Below, piece after piece: positions 1 to 12,118 of a stretch of DNA of 42,500 nucleotides. Every line of letters starts with the position of its first letter. Position 1 is the first letter of the stretch. Position numbers and translations under genes: made by a program. The stretch covers positions 14,664,594 through 14,707,093 of the forward strand of contig CM022677.1 in assembly GCA_012295275.1 (NCBI GenBank). Reading direction: 5' to 3'. This DNA comes from Chrysomallon squamiferum. Its lineage: Eukaryota; Mollusca; Gastropoda; Neomphalida; Peltospiridae. The notes below the pieces were generated by a model. The model was given only the letters and a program-made list of their open reading frames with translations, did no database searches and was not told where the DNA came from.

Positions 1-95
1 TTCTTACTTTCTTACTTTTTTTCTTTCTTACTTTCTTACTTTCTTTCTTACTTACTTTCTTACTTTCTTCGTTTCTTTCTTTCATTCTTTCTTTC
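1..95. repeat. Pyrimidine-rich simple repeat (CTTT/CTTA)
   Basis: Irregular tandem runs of CTTT and CTTA cover the left edge of the window. No coding sequence is supported here. Confidence 0.85.
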
Positions 96-235
96 TTATT
101 TTAAGAGCAACAGCAAGAGCCAATTGACATGGAAGCGAGTGTGTGCGTGGGCGCAGGTTTTGGAGTGACCGTGTTGTGTATGTCTGATTGTGTGTGTACG
201 TATGTTTGTTATTTCAGAACGCGCCTGTGTGTGTG

Positions 236-356
236 CGTGTGCCTGTGTGTGCGTGTGCGTGTGTGCGCGTCCCGGTTCGAAAAAGGTATCTTCCAACGTA
301 AAATTGAATTGCGAGATCACGACGGCGCGATAATTAATGTATTTTCATTTCGATTT
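236..356. repeat. Dispersed direct repeat, copy A
   Basis: A GTGTGC-rich stretch runs into CCCGGTTCGAAAAAGG and then a unique ~80 bp that recurs almost unchanged at 1214-1328, in the same orientation and about 978 bp away. CGGTTCGA resembles the start of a tRNA-type B box, so a SINE remnant is possible, but no A box or tRNA fold is visible. Copy A ends in (ATC)n/(ATT)n at about 357-416; copy B ends in a TTG run. Confidence 0.7.
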
Positions 357-357
357 T

Positions 358-398
<41 letters not shown>

Positions 399-1213
399 TA
401 TTATTATTATTATTATTGCCATCGTTATCGTTGTCGTTAATCAGCGCACGCAACAAGAAGAACGAAGATAAATAGACGTCGGTTCGTCTTGTTTTTCTTG
501 TTTTTTTTTTCTTCTTCTTTTCTTTCTTTTTCTTTCAAATTTTCAGGCACTGCCGGACAATTCGGCAGTTGCCTCATCTATTGACGAATAACCTACCCAT
601 TTACAACTGACCAGGTTCTCTTCGAACATTAAAAATGATTAAATTCTGTCTTAATTGAAAATAACGACGATTACGATTTAATTTATAAAATGATCACACA
701 CGTTGTAGTTGTTGTTGTTGTTGTTGTTGTTGCAGCAGTTAGTCAGAAAACATCTTTACGAATAGAAGATCGAGCCCACTCCACAGACGACAGTGTGCCT
801 AGTGTGCGTCGGTGCCGTGGACACGGTCTTCCATGCGTTTTTTTGTTCACTGCGGCAAAACAAACTCATTTATTAAACGTATTGAAAAAAACAACAAAAA
901 ACACAACAACTTTTTGGTAGCACCAAGTTCAAACTAAATCCATATAGAATGATTTTTGGAATCAAACACACAAACGTGGCGGCAACTTTGCATGGAATTT
1001 AGAGATTATTTTTCTCTGGTAATTTCGACGACTACACGAAATGAGAATTATTAGAGGGAGATAAGCCGTGTAAGGAAATGAAGGCTGTGACAGTGGACGG
1101 ATGAAACCCGATGTGTTTTTTCCTTTTCTCTCTCGTCATATATATATATATATGTCTATGTGTGTATCTATATATACGTGTGTGTGTGTGTGTGCGTGTG
1201 TGCGTGTGTCTCT
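357..1213. other. No gene seen; simple repeats
   Basis: Contains (ATC)n and (ATT)n at 357-416, a TTTC-rich tract near 490-540, (GTT)n near 703-731 and a TATA run near 1138-1152. Open frames here are repeat-derived (poly-His, poly-Val, Thr-His) and are not supported as genes. Confidence 0.6.
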
Positions 1214-1328
1214 GTGTGTGCGTGTGCGTGTGTGCGCGTCCCGGTTCGAAAAAGGTATCTTCCAACGTAAAATTGAATTGCGAGATCACAACGGCGCGAT
1301 GGTGAATGTATTTTCATTTCGATTTTGT
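1214..1328. repeat. Dispersed direct repeat, copy B
   Basis: Second copy of the element at 236-356, nearly identical from GTGTGTGCGTGTGC through CCCGGTTCGAAAAAGG to TTTTCATTTCGATTTT. It lies immediately next to the truncated 3' edge of the first retrotransposon copy. Confidence 0.7.
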
Positions 1329-1348
1329 TGTTGTTATTACCTTATTGT

Positions 1349-4210
1349 ATCCGGATTGTATTGAGATCAGATCACGGACTGAATTGTATGCATGTGGGTT
1401 TGTTTGTGTGATCTTGGGCTATGAAGGCGAATCCTACTCTCCTGTTGTCTGGGTTTTTTGGATCTGTTGATGTAGATGTGCGTGTGTTGTTTGTAGTGGT
1501 CGTTTGCTGCTGCCAAAAAAATAGCTTTTTTGAACGGTGGGATCTCTGTTTTGTCAGTTTCTCTTTTGATCAGGAAAGGTGTGTTTATTGTTGGTTTTGT
1601 TTCTTTCCCATATTCCTCTTTCACTTTCGATTTCGCTAGCTGTTGTCGGGAAATTCGATAGCAGTAGACTATGCGATTTAAAGAGGTGTCCTATCCTTTG
1701 TTGGTCGGGGACCAGATCCTTGACCGGGTGGTCTGTGTTGAGTGTGTGTATTTTCAGGTTGTATTTCAGTAGCTGCAGTTTTCTTCTGTATTTTAATGGT
1801 TGGATGCTGTATTCTGACAGGAGACTGTCGGATGGTGTTGAGTTTGGCAGGTGACCGATCACTCTGAGGGCGCTGGATTGAATTAAGTCTAGTTTTTTTA
1901 TATAGAGTTTGGGAGCTTTCGAGTAAGCCGTGGCTCCGTAGTCGAGCTTGGAGAGAATACATGCTTTGTGTATCAAAATCAGCGTTGACTCGTTTTGTGT
2001 ATATGGCATCGGAAGTTGAGTTGACTGTCGAATGTCACACCTAGTAATTTGAATGTCTTTGTTTGTGTTATGATGTTGTTGTCGATGTTGAGTGTGATCT
2101 TGCTGTTGTCTGATTTCTTGTTGAAAAGGAGGCATGTTGTTTTGGAAAGAGAAATCTTTATGTCCCATTTCAACACTCAGTCGTTTACGTTGTTTAAGTC
2201 TTTTTGTATTTGTTTCTGTATTGCTGCGGTCGATCTGCCTGCACACCAAAAGGCGCAGTCGTCTGCAAAGAGTGCTGTATTTATTGCTTCCTTTGGTGGA
2301 TTTCTGGCGTTGTCTTGTTTGTCGAGTGCTGTGACGATGTCGTTGATGTACATGTTGAAGAGTGTTGGCGAGATTACGAATCCTTGTGGGATGCCGTTTT
2401 CGATTGTCGTTTTCTCTGAGGTGTGACCGTTTACTTTGACTGCTATGGTTCTGTTGTTAATAAAGTCTTTGATAAAGTTGAACATGTTGCCTTTGATGTT
2501 GTTGTTGATTAATTTAACGAGCAGTCCTTCCATCCATACCATGTCGAATGCTTTTTCAATGTCTAAAAATGTTTTTGATTTTCGAAAAGACTGATTAATT
2601 TATGTTTGCAGGCAGGTGATCTGGTCGTTTGTGCTGTGTTTCTTCCTGAAGCCGCTTTGAAATTTGCTGATTAAATTGTTGTCGTTTAAATGCTGGTTCA
2701 GACGTGTGTTGATCATTGTTTCCAATGTTTTGCACATGTGTGACGTCAGTGTGATCGGCCTGTAGCTGTTGGGTAGTGAGTGATCTTTGTGTGGTTTGGG
2801 CAAGCTGAAACACTCGGCGTGTTTCCAGTTTGTTGGAATCTTGCCGGTGGTCCATATTGCGTTGTAAAGATCGAGTATGACGAGTAGTGTTTCGTCTGGT
2901 AGGTGTTGTAGTATTGTGTAGCATATTTTATCTGGCCCCGTGGCTGTACTTTTCTTCTTTTTGAGTGTATGTTTTAATTCGCTGATGTTGAATAGTTGAT
3001 TGTATTTCATGTTTTCTGTGTACGCGGAGTGTTCGCCGATTGCTTGGTTGTCCAGTGGTTTCTTTGCGAATTTCAGTGGGAAGTTCGAATTGCTGCTGGA
3101 CTTGGCGAATGTTTGGCTGAGTAGGTCTGCTTTTTGTTTTTCGATGAATGCGATGTTGTTTTTCCCGAGAGTGTTGATTCTGCCTTGAATGTTTTTTACT
3201 TTGGCCCACAAATGTTTGACTGATGTTTTGTGGTCGATGTTGTTGCAAAAAAGTTCCCAGTGTTCTTGTTTCGCTGTGAGTATTAGGTTAGAAACTTCTT
3301 TTTTTGATATTTTATATTTTTCTGTCTTTTTTGTATTGTCTTCTGTATTTGTTTCTCTCCTTGCATTTCTTTTCTATGCGTTCGGTCCACCAGGGAGTGG
3401 ATATTTTGCCGGTGCATTTTCTGGTTTTGGGTATGTATTTGATTGCAATGGAGTGTATCGTGTTGGTGAGTGATGCGCAGTAGGCGTCGATGTCGTTGGA
3501 GTTCTGCGTGTTGATGTTTCTGCATGCTTTGTAGAAGCCTTCCCAGTCCGCTTTGTTGAAGTTCCATTTCGGTGTGAAGATGGGTCTGTCCGAGAAGGTG
3601 TTCTTGCTGTTGTAGTTGGTGAGTATCGGGTGAGTATCAATGGCGGTTTGGCCACCATTGATGTCGCTGGTGTATGTGAATGTTCCATCGTTCAGACAGA
3701 CCAGCTGGTTTTGCTCTAGGAAATCTTCGAGGACGATTCCAGGGCTGTCGTCTGTCGAGCCACCCCATAGGGTGCTGTGACAGTTGATATCGCCCACTAT
3801 AATGGCCTTGTTGTTTGTTGTGATCATTTTGTTTAAGTCGTGGGTTTGAATGGTGTGTAGTGCGGGAGTGGGTGGGCTGTATATGTTAATGATGTCGATG
3901 TTTTGATTGTTGTTGTATATTGTGATGCTGAGTATTTCTATGTTGGCGTGAACTTTGGCTTCGTTCAGCTTGGTGTGTGGAATGTCTTGTTTGACGAGAG
4001 TCATGATGCCTCCCCGGGTGCTGTTGTATCTTGTGACGTAATCACTTTGGTACCCGGGGACCTTAAAGGTTTTTGTTGTTTTGTTGTTTTTGTTGGAATG
4101 TCCCAGCCATGTTTCTTGAATACATATTATGTCCGGTGTGTTTGTAGTGGAGGCCAGGAAGTGTAGTAATTCGTCTCCGTGGCCTGTTGAGTGAAGCCTT
4201 TAGCGTTCAT
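1349..4210 (-). pseudogene. LINE ORF2 remnant (endonuclease, reverse transcriptase, RNase H stub)
   Basis: This would be the replication polyprotein of the element (nicking endonuclease, reverse transcriptase, RNase H). The ATG equivalent to that of copy 2 is at 4210. A one-base difference just after it breaks the frame. Readable parts are the N-terminal endonuclease with GDINCHSTLWGG (near 3780), RT motifs including NSYRPITLTS (near 2760) and the catalytic FADD box (near 2265), and a conserved tail before the RNase H. The segment that in copy 2 encodes the endonuclease SDHH catalytic motif is deleted near 3630. There is an in-frame TGA at about 2174-2176, shared with copy 2. Most of RNase H is gone. 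The copy cannot encode a working protein. Confidence 0.85.
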
Positions 4211-4296
4211 TGAAGAACGGAGAGGCCTGTGTTCTTGTGTGCTTATCGTGAACAGTTTGTAAATGGCTGTTACTGTTTGTTTTGTTTTGTTTTTGT

Positions 4297-5285
4297 TCAC
4301 TGTTGTTTTGTCTTTTTGGAATTTCTCCTGTCTGTGTGTAGTTTTAGTCTTTTGTCGTTTGTGTTTATTTTGAAACCCAGGCTGTCTTCAATTACTGTGT
4401 GTTCCAAATTGGCGTCGTCATTGCCGTTTCCTTGATTGGTTCTGATGTTTTGAAGCTCTATCAAGAGGCAGACAATGATTTTATGGATTTCTGCGATCCT
4501 GACCTCCTTGTCCAGATTGTCTGTCGGTTTGTTGTTGTGTTGGTCCATTTTTCCATGATGGTTTTGGTTTTTTGTTCCTTTTTCTGGCATTTTTTGTTGA
4601 TATTTTGTAAGACTTTGTTGTCTCTCCTGTTGTGTTCAAAGTTGTTGTTTGCTTTTATTTTGGCTGGGCACATCTTGTAGTTTGATTCGTGTGGCCCCTG
4701 GCAATTTGCGCATTTTGCCAGAGACCGGCATAGGCCTGAGTTTCTGTGGTGATTTCCACCGCAGAAACTACACGTTAAATGTTTCGGGTTGTGTCTGTGG
4801 GTGCACTGGTTTGTGATGTGCCCCCATTTCTGACAGTGGCCGCACTTGGGCAACTGCGGCCTCATTTCTGCCAGTGTATATTTGTAGCCATCAATGGTGA
4901 TGGTTGTGTTCGTTAATTTGCTGTTAAACGTCAGTGTGGTCCAGTAATTTGGCTTTTTCCACATTTCCACACCGACTAGTGTTGAATTTGTTTGTTGTAC
5001 TAGTTCTTTGTTGAACATTTCAAAGAAATCTAGTTTGTTTGTATAGGGGTAATAAAAACCCAAATCTTTTGAAATGTATTTATATATTGTTGTATCTTTT
5101 GCTTTTGTTGTTTGTTTAGGTTGATGTTGTTCTTGTTTCGTAATTGGTAGTTGTTTTGGCTGCTGTTGTGTGAGCAGTGTTTGTCTGGGTTGTGGTGTGG
5201 GTGTTTTTTTCTGTGTCTGTTCTGTGTCAGGGATTATTTTTGGTAAAAGCCTGACAACAAATGTTTCGTCCCAGATGGTAAATTT
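4297..5285 (-). pseudogene. LINE ORF1 remnant (zinc-knuckle nucleic-acid-binding protein)
   Basis: This is the equivalent of the intact ORF1 of copy 2. Three zinc knuckles remain readable between about 4675 and 4850, the first being CGHCQKWGHITNQC. ORF1 proteins of this group bind the element RNA. An insertion of about 58 bp near 4545-4605 shifts the frame after the knuckles, and the 5' coding part before about residue 65 of the copy 2 protein is absent. The predicted product is truncated at both ends. Confidence 0.82.
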
Positions 5286-6875
5286 TCATGTTTTTTGTTG
5301 CCATGTTTGTTGTGTAAATATATGGGTTGTTGTTGTTTTGTTGTTGTTGTTTCTTTGTTTTTTAAAAAAAATATAATTGGATTTTTTAAATATATAGACA
5401 ATTCTATATTAATTCAAAAAAGACTAAAGCTAACGAAACTCACTTTCAGATCGAGATAAAGATAAGATATATCGGTTATTTAAGATACCGGAAAGAAAAA
5501 GACAAAAGACGAACAAACAGTAAAAAAAAAAAAAAAAAAGTAATAAAAGTAACAATAATACAAAAGCCTACAAATAATATAAATAAGAATTTAAGTCTAA
5601 ATAAATAAAGAAAATGGTACAGTATCTTTTTCGTTTCTGAATTCCGCTCAGTAAGCACAATTAGTCCGTTAGTATTCTTCACAGCTTCTCTTCCGGGCTT
5701 GCACCATGTCGACCATCACGGTGGAGAGTCTGTTGTGAGATATTCGATCTCGTTCAAAACGCGTGCCTCTACTTATACACCAATAGCTACAGCTCTGCAG
5801 ATAGCCTTTCTGAATTTACTTTGAAGCTTTTAATACCAATTTTCAGTTACTTAAACCCCAGTGTTTCTTAGTTTATTAAATAACGAAACTTCCCCTAATT
5901 ATATAAAACAGCGTCTTAATAGCCCACGTACATCTGCATAGGCTCTGCTATTTAGTTTTTCTGTATTTAGCCCTATTTTCTGTCATTAATTACGTAAAGA
6001 GTTAAGGACTGAATAATATAAATTATAAAGATGATTATACAACATAACTAAATAAATATTATCGTAATATAATAAGATATTTAACATAAAATGTAGCAGA
6101 CATTCTGCTTTAAGGGGCATATAAAAATAAAGATTTAGAGAATATTCTTTAATTCCCTTCAAAGAAAACAAAATTACAATTAAAAGCAAGTCTGCCAAAG
6201 AGGCACTAATGAGGTTCTCTCACCGTACCGAGCTGAATAGCAGTCAAAGTTATTTTTATTTTACTTTTTTTTTAATATAGCTGCATAGAAAATACAAACT
6301 TTACTGATGAAATACGACACAAAATGAAAACTGGTTTGCTTTATGACTGCAGATGAATGCAACTGGCTGATGGTATAAATCGGGTAATTTTACAGTGCGT
6401 ATTAATTAGAGTATGTTTAAATACTGCTGTTCACAAATGTGTTATGATGGTTCACTGTGAAGTGTTATAAAGAGACGACTGTCACGTGGCTCACACCTTT
6501 AAACACCTTGGATGTTTTATTAAGGCTCAGTGTACGGTAACAAGGTGCTTTAATGGCCACCTAACAAGGAATAAAAACGCTAAAATGACAGCAAACTATA
6601 TAAATCAGTAAGTCTACCTATCCACTATACAAGTTAAGGTTTACATTAATTATTTAATTATGATATACAGGTGACTTGATAATAATACATCATAAAACAT
6701 ACGTTTAAATCATTTTGATTAATGATACGAGTAAGGTTATAAAGGGAACCAAGACAAAATAAGAATCTGCACGGAGGAAAGATTAAAACCTTAAAATTTT
6801 GGGTACAATAAATGGTATTGACACAGGTTAATTGCACATCACACCCTATCAAAATAAGAACAGAAAATTGCTTAC
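5286..6875. other. No confident gene
   Basis: AT-rich sequence with an A18 run at about 5521-5539. A minus-strand TATAAG lies near 5775, followed by a GC-richer ~100 bp (5680-5780), which could be a small promoter or an unrecognised repeat. No long coding frame, tRNA or known repeat could be supported. Confidence 0.5.
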
Positions 6876-6912
6876 CATACTCGTCCGTAAAGAAAATGTC
6901 ATTCGAAAACAT
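6876..6912 (-). CDS. Candidate short first coding exon, family unknown
   Basis: On the minus strand an ATG at 6912 opens MFSNDIFFTDEY and runs directly into a good splice donor (TATG followed by GTAAGC at 6870-6875). The upstream ~60 bases are GC-richer than the surroundings, as first exons often are. No matching downstream exon could be identified before the LINE copy at 5.3 kb, so this may be chance or an orphan first exon. I do not recognise the family. Confidence 0.22.
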
Positions 6913-7689
6913 TTGGTTTCCCCGCCTGACTGAATTCTCGTCGTCACCGTTTCCTTCGCTTACTTCTCTCCTTAATTACTAAAACTCAGCCTTTTTTAAT
7001 AACAACGCCATGGAGTTGAAAAATTTGCGGAAACAATAAAAAGAGCGATGTGATTGTAGTAATAATTAAAGTTAATCAATTTCAATTCCATAGTTTAAAA
7101 TAAAAGAGCGGATGCGATTTGAAGTAACAATTAAAGTTAAGCAATCTGAATTCCGTGACACTATATCAACATTATGACAGAAATTTGGTAGTAAATAATT
7201 AACTGTTAGTATATACAGTTACTAATAAGACTGCAAACAGAGTGGGGAAAAACACCCAGATACTGTTTCGTTTAATTTTGACAATTGTTTTCTTTCTTTT
7301 TTTAAACTACGCAGGATTTGATGACATTCTACACAGACATGCCAGCACATAAATAATTTAATTATTAATAACCATCTACTTTCTCTCTTCAAGAAATTAA
7401 ATTTTAATAATATCTTCCTTTAAAATGATGTCATTACAGATTTATTTTTTTTGAATTTGTTCCTTATTATTATGTATTCTCTTTGTTGTTGTTTGTTTGT
7501 TCGATTTAACTCGTTTCGATAATCCATTTGGTGTCCAAAAGTTGTTACAAAATATTGATAAAGTCAGAAAAAAAAAAAGAAAAAAAAAGTAAGCTCAAAT
7601 CTGCGACGAGGGCATTTTACATAAACAATAAACTAATGTTTACAAATCGTATGTAATTTTTACAGACATACAGACAAACAGTGAAATAC

Positions 7690-7830
7690 CTAAATGGAAA
7701 AGTTCTGGTATCATGGCAACATCATGTGTATATCGTCTGCTGTTCTGCAAGAGAATTACAACTTTTGTGTTTTCCAGATCTGGTATCAAATGACGTGGTA
7801 TCACTTCTCCCCATCTTAATATGTGCCAAA

Positions 7831-7865
<35 letters not shown>

Positions 7866-8661
7866 ATATGTGACAAAATGAATATAAGAAAATGAAATTT
7901 AAAAGAAAAAATTGTATGACTCTACTTTACAAGAGTATTTATTAATAATGTCAGAAACATTTCTATATAATATATTATCAATAGGATTGCAAATAAATAT
8001 ATAATTTTTATGTACTGTACGTTTCGAAAACGTCATATTGTGGGTCCTCAGTCTTTCGTGAGACTTGGCATTAATCGAAAGCAGAAATTGGTGTACCAAT
8101 AACTATATTTTTATAGGATAATGTTTTCTTGTTGTGAGTATTATTAGTCTATGCTAATTTAAAAAAGAATTGTTTATGCTAATTTTCACATGCATGCTAT
8201 TTCTCACCTCAATGGAAATGTTTCATCGCTTTTACCGGGTGGACCGTAACCGCTTAATCCCGAAATGTTCAGAGCAGAGCCAAATTTATTTACGATGTCT
8301 TCCGAAAGTTGGCTAGAAAGATTAGCGGTTACTTCATAACAACAAGGAGGACAGTTGCAATTATCAGTATCTCCAAAGCCTTCTCCTGTGGGATTTAAAT
8401 AGAACACAAAGTTATTTAAGTCAGAAATACCATGGGGCGAGCTCAGAAAAAGTATATCGGGCGATAAAGACAGAATCGTCTAATCGACAGTTTTGCAGGC
8501 TTCGTGAATTTTCCACCTTCTTGTTTTGCTGTGTGGTTGGTTGTATTGAAATGTTTCGGATCCACAGCAATTCCGCCGTGCGGCAGAACGAACCCGGCCA
8601 GTAGTTTGGAGAAAGATAAATCAAGTGATGTGAAAAACACAATCAGAATTGCAAAACACAT
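7690..8661 (-). pseudogene. LigB-type (class III extradiol dioxygenase-like) exons 1-2, copy A
   Basis: Exon 1 is 8661-8208 and exon 2 is 7814-7690. The LigB fold (catalytic subunit B of class III extradiol ring-cleavage dioxygenases, non-haem Fe(II)) opens with a metal-ligand HGG motif, read here as FVLPHGGIAVDP after a hydrophobic, signal-like N-terminus starting at 8661. Further family blocks are SPHGI, FYLNPTGEGF, CNCPPCCYEV, GPPGKSDE and, in exon 2, RWGEVIP and SRRYTHDVAMIPEL. Splice sites are AG|GTGAGA at 8207 and attaag|ATGG at 7814, and the split codon gives Arg. Lesions: one base is missing in the codon expected for Ala of EAWK (near 8518), and an in-frame TAG follows (near 8480). 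No exons 3-4 were found downstream, where LINE copy 1 lies. LigB assignment is confident; the substrate is unknown. Confidence 0.8.
7828..7867. repeat. (AAAT)n microsatellite
   Basis: About ten AAAT units in the intron upstream of LigB exon 2 copy A. The equivalent tract in unit B is at 12257-12292. Confidence 0.9.
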
Positions 8662-9064
8662 CTCGACTTTCTATTTCGTTCTTAAATCATATGACTCTAG
8701 AGTTACCTGCCCTTCTGTTTTTTTTCTAAAAGAGCAACAATACATCTGAAGGAAATAGTAATTTATTTGTATAATGATAATCGATAAGAATTAAAAATCT
8801 ATATTATGGCCTTGTTAATTTATAAGAGTTTTTTTGTCATTGTCATCATCATCAGCAGCAGCAGCTGCTGCAGCATCATTATTACCATTATTTTCTTGTT
8901 ATTTTTATGGGAAAGGGGCGTGTACATGAAACGTTAAGCGATGCATCACAGTAGTTTGTATCAATACATTGTGTTAGAAAAACCTTCTTTAAAACAGATT
9001 TATAGAAGACTACATGGTTGCTTTGGAGTAACATCAAAGTTTATTATTACCATCATCATCATCA

Positions 9065-9098
<34 letters not shown>

Positions 9099-9218
9099 CA
9101 TCATTATTAAAAGTTGATTTGCAAGTGAGAAAATCTCAGGTAATAATGGCGTATTACTTTAGCTCCTTTTCAGCGGCCGCGCCTCACATTTTTCTTTCGT
9201 AATTCAGCATCATCGAAT

Positions 9219-9370
9219 CTGTAATAACACGTTGTAGATAACGCTGCATCCGAAACACTGTGTTACCTGTAAGTGTGATAGGCCTGCATCAAAGCTGTAA
9301 TAACATGTTGTAGATAACGCTGCATCCGAAACACTGTGTTACCTGTAAGTGTGGTAGGCCTGCATCAAAG
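9219..9370. repeat. 76-bp tandem duplication within unit A
   Basis: The block starting CTGTAATAACACGTTGTAG and ending GCCTGCATCAAAG is present twice in direct tandem (9219-9294 and 9295-9370) with only a few base differences. Unit B has one copy (about 13756-13831), so this expansion happened after the 2-kb duplication, or was lost from unit B. Confidence 0.88.
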
Positions 9371-9394
9371 CTGAACAGGCCTACACGCCTAAAT

Positions 9395-11120
9395 CTCAGG
9401 TTCGCGTTGTACTGTGTAAATTAGTTTTGCGTTTCTGTTATTGGTTCGTTATCGAAAAGTTTTAATCCACATAGATCGTCATCAGCAGATAGTACGTTAA
9501 ACATGAAAGAACTTGGTAAGCTAAGTAGTGACACGTTTAAAACTGTACGCACCATTAGGCACTTCTTCATTACGCTGCTAAAACATGTTTGAAACTTACA
9601 CAGACTGTAAGAGGTGAATCAGTATCAAATTTCATTTGTGTCTAACACAGTGCTTTGAGCACTTTCCCACTAAATGGATTAATGACCTCTATGTAGGAAT
9701 GAAATACATTGTATTGTATGTAGGTGCGTGCGCGTGCGCGTGTAGATGTATTTGCGTTGCAATGTTTTATATAAATTAAAAAATATTTACTCTGCACCAC
9801 TTATACAACATCGATCAATGTTTATTATATTTTTGCAAGGAAGCAATTTGTCTTTTGTTTCTAAATGATCTACTCACTCATCTAATTTGCCCTTGCACAA
9901 TATCACACACAATGTAATAATTATTTAATATGTAGCTTTTCACATATAACATTATTGTCCTCTACAAACAGTCATTGTGTCATATTCACAGCCCCTGGTA
10001 ACCAGTAGGAATCAGAGGAAGTCAACAGAGGTGCTGAAAGTAGACTAGTCTGGTTAATGACAGAAATAGAACTTCATTTGTTAGTCAGAATGAATTGAGT
10101 AGAACAGAATGTGGATTTAACGGCAAAGTAAGGCTATCGACTCCAGGGATTTAAAAACGTGATTTTCCAGAGATTCGTTATTATCTACAACATTTACTTG
10201 TTATCAAGTGTAATTCTATCACAATAGTAACTATTCACTATTAAACAGCATTTTCGTACAATAAATAAAATATAATGATTAATTTGTTTTGTACTGAAAA
10301 GTGAAAGGAGATATTCCTGGAGGAGAACAACTAATATCTAGGAGTAACTAAACTGAGTATTCGTTTTATTTCATTCAACAGCTGTGACACATTAGTTAGA
10401 AATAGCGTGGGTTGAACAATAAAATATGTAAATATTTAAATTTTGACACATGCTAAAGAAACAATTTTCTACGTCAAGCACCCACATCAGGTTTCATGTG
10501 TATCAGAGAGCAAGTTTTCAAAACGTAATGTTTTAAAACAACTCAGAGCCTAAGACCCTGCTTGTGTGTTAGACCGGACATCTGCAGATTGACTTACATA
10601 ATCCAACTTTTATCTCAAAATAAAACTGTGTAGTGGAGCCACCTGGTGAATTGTGACAAATATTTAAAATTTCCTGGGTTACGGCACCAATTTGTTTCTA
10701 ACTTTTTCAGGCTGCATAACTGCTGATGGCGTCTCTTGCAAACATTCCAATTTGTTTTCTTCATTTATTGTTACAGTCTTATCATCTGTAACCTAGCTAT
10801 CTTATAATCTGTAATCTGTAACCTAGCTACTGATTCAGTGGACTAAGGAAAGGCTGCTAGTTATGTACACTGTTAATGAAAGATAAAATTCAGTTTGAAT
10901 TTAAAACAAAAAACAAAAAGATTTAAAAAAAAAAATCTATAACCGTATAAAGTGGTGTTTCAAAGCTAGGATGAGCTGATGAATTTTCTAAACTATCAGA
11001 AACTGTCCTTCATTCCGGCATCTTGCAGATCCCAAACATCCCGGATTAGCGATGTCCACCTGTAACAGTGTGCCGACGTGACAAACAAGTTGTTGTTGCT
11101 GCTGATGATGCTTTTATTGT
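9395..11120. other. No gene seen
   Basis: AT-rich sequence without a convincing coding frame. A GCGTGCGCGTGCGCG run is at about 9726-9740 and a short repeated phrase around CTGTAACCTAGCTA is near 10785-10830. Nothing else is supported. Confidence 0.5.
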
Positions 11121-11127
11121 TGTTTTT

Positions 11128-11201
11128 CTTCTTATTATTATTATCATTATCATTATCATCATCATCATTATTGCTGTTATTATTATTATTATTATTATTA
11201 C

Positions 11202-11258
<57 letters not shown>
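11128..11258. repeat. (ATT)n/(ATC)n microsatellite
   Basis: Trinucleotide tract starting with mixed ATT/ATC units and ending in a long pure ATT run. The poly-Asn, poly-Leu and poly-Ile frames over it are artefacts. Confidence 0.92.
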
Positions 11259-11667
11259 ATAAGGTGGTCCTCGTTTGTGTCTTTGTTAACACATATGATC
11301 AGTTTAACACTAAAGTTACATAAAACTAATATATAACAGTTACTGAAGGTGTCAGCTGGTGTTTGCTATTTAGCAACAATACTAGCTGTGCAAAGTCGTT
11401 CAATGTCCCAGATACATGCGTTAACTGACGAGGTCGATGTCCTAACCTAACTGTGACTATTGTAGTTACACGAACCTTCATGTAATGTACGTGTATTTCT
11501 TACGTAAGGAAATATATTAAAAGTACTGTACAGTTTATTAAACTAGGCGAAAAATGTCAGCCAGGACCAGAGGTATTTCTGTCAAAACCTGTCAGATAAA
11601 AAAGTAAATACAGGCTAAGAGCCCGTTCTAAGGCCACTTACGACCTTCACGTTCCGCTGTTTATGTG

Positions 11668-11776
11668 AACTGTTAATTTTTTGCTGATGTTGTTTTTCTT
11701 TTGTTTTTTCTTCTTTTATGTATTTGTCATTGTCATCATCATCATCAGCAGCAGCTGCAGCATCATTATTACCATT
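11668..11776. repeat. Partial extra copy of the duplicated unit
   Basis: Matches 13287-13396 (inside unit B), from GTTAATTTTTTG through CAGCAGCAGCTGCAGCATC. It directly abuts the left end of unit B at 11777, as expected if unit B is part of a head-to-tail array with an incomplete neighbour. Confidence 0.75.
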
Positions 11777-12118
11777 TATTATTAATAACCATCTACTTTA
11801 TCTCTTCAAGAAAATACATTCTAATAACATCTTCCTGTAAAATGATGTCATTCCAGATTTTTATTTTTATTTATTTATTTATTTTAATTTGTTCCTTATT
11901 ATTATTTATTATCTTTGTTGTTGTTTCTTTGTTCGATTTAACTCATTTTGATAATCCATTTGGTGTCCAAAAGTTGTTACAAAATATTGATAAAGTCAAA
12001 AAAAAAAAAAAAAAAAAGGAAGCTCTAATCTGCGGCGAGGGCATTTTATGTAACCAATAAACTAATGTTTACAAATCGTATGTAATTTTTACAGACATAC
12101 AGACAAACAGTGAAATAC

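Larger units (their letters stand above)
1349..5285 (-). mobile_element. Non-LTR retrotransposon (I-like LINE), decayed copy 1
   Basis: The minus strand carries ORF1 then ORF2 of the same LINE family as 16062-21550, with long stretches of near-identical DNA. Homology to copy 2 ends at about 5285 (5' side) and at about 1349 (inside the RNase H region), so the 3' end is missing. Target-primed reverse transcription normally truncates only the 5' end, so the 3' loss suggests later deletion or recombination. Internal differences from copy 2 include a deletion of about 80 bp near 3630 in the endonuclease, an insertion of about 58 bp near 4545-4605 in ORF1, and the loss of most of RNase H near 1365-1380. 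Confidence 0.9.
7357..9394. repeat. Segmental duplication, unit A (~2 kb)
   Basis: Aligns by eye with 11777-13852 along its whole length, from ATTATTAATAACCATC at the left to CTGAACAGGCCTACACG at the right. The shared sequence includes an (AAAT)n run (7828-7866), two LigB exons, a CAGCAGCAGCTGC tract (about 8852) and an (ATC/ATT)n tract (9043-9113). The two units differ by scattered substitutions and small indels, so the duplication is old enough to have diverged. Confidence 0.9.

Noticed and set aside
236-300. tRNA gene at CCCGGTTCGAA
   Set aside because: Only a partial B-box likeness; no cloverleaf, A box or acceptor stem could be drawn.
129-440. Cys/Val-rich and poly-His plus-strand frame
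   Set aside because: Derived from GT-rich repeat and (ATC)n; a similar frame recurs in the second repeat copy.
2049-2426. Plus-strand frames opposite the LINE (also 17965-18267 and 4399-4680)
   Set aside because: Antisense shadows of LINE ORF1/ORF2; they recur in both copies because the DNA is repeated.
10996-11323. Poly-Asn, poly-Ile and poly-Leu frames
   Set aside because: Translations of an ATT/ATC tract on either strand.
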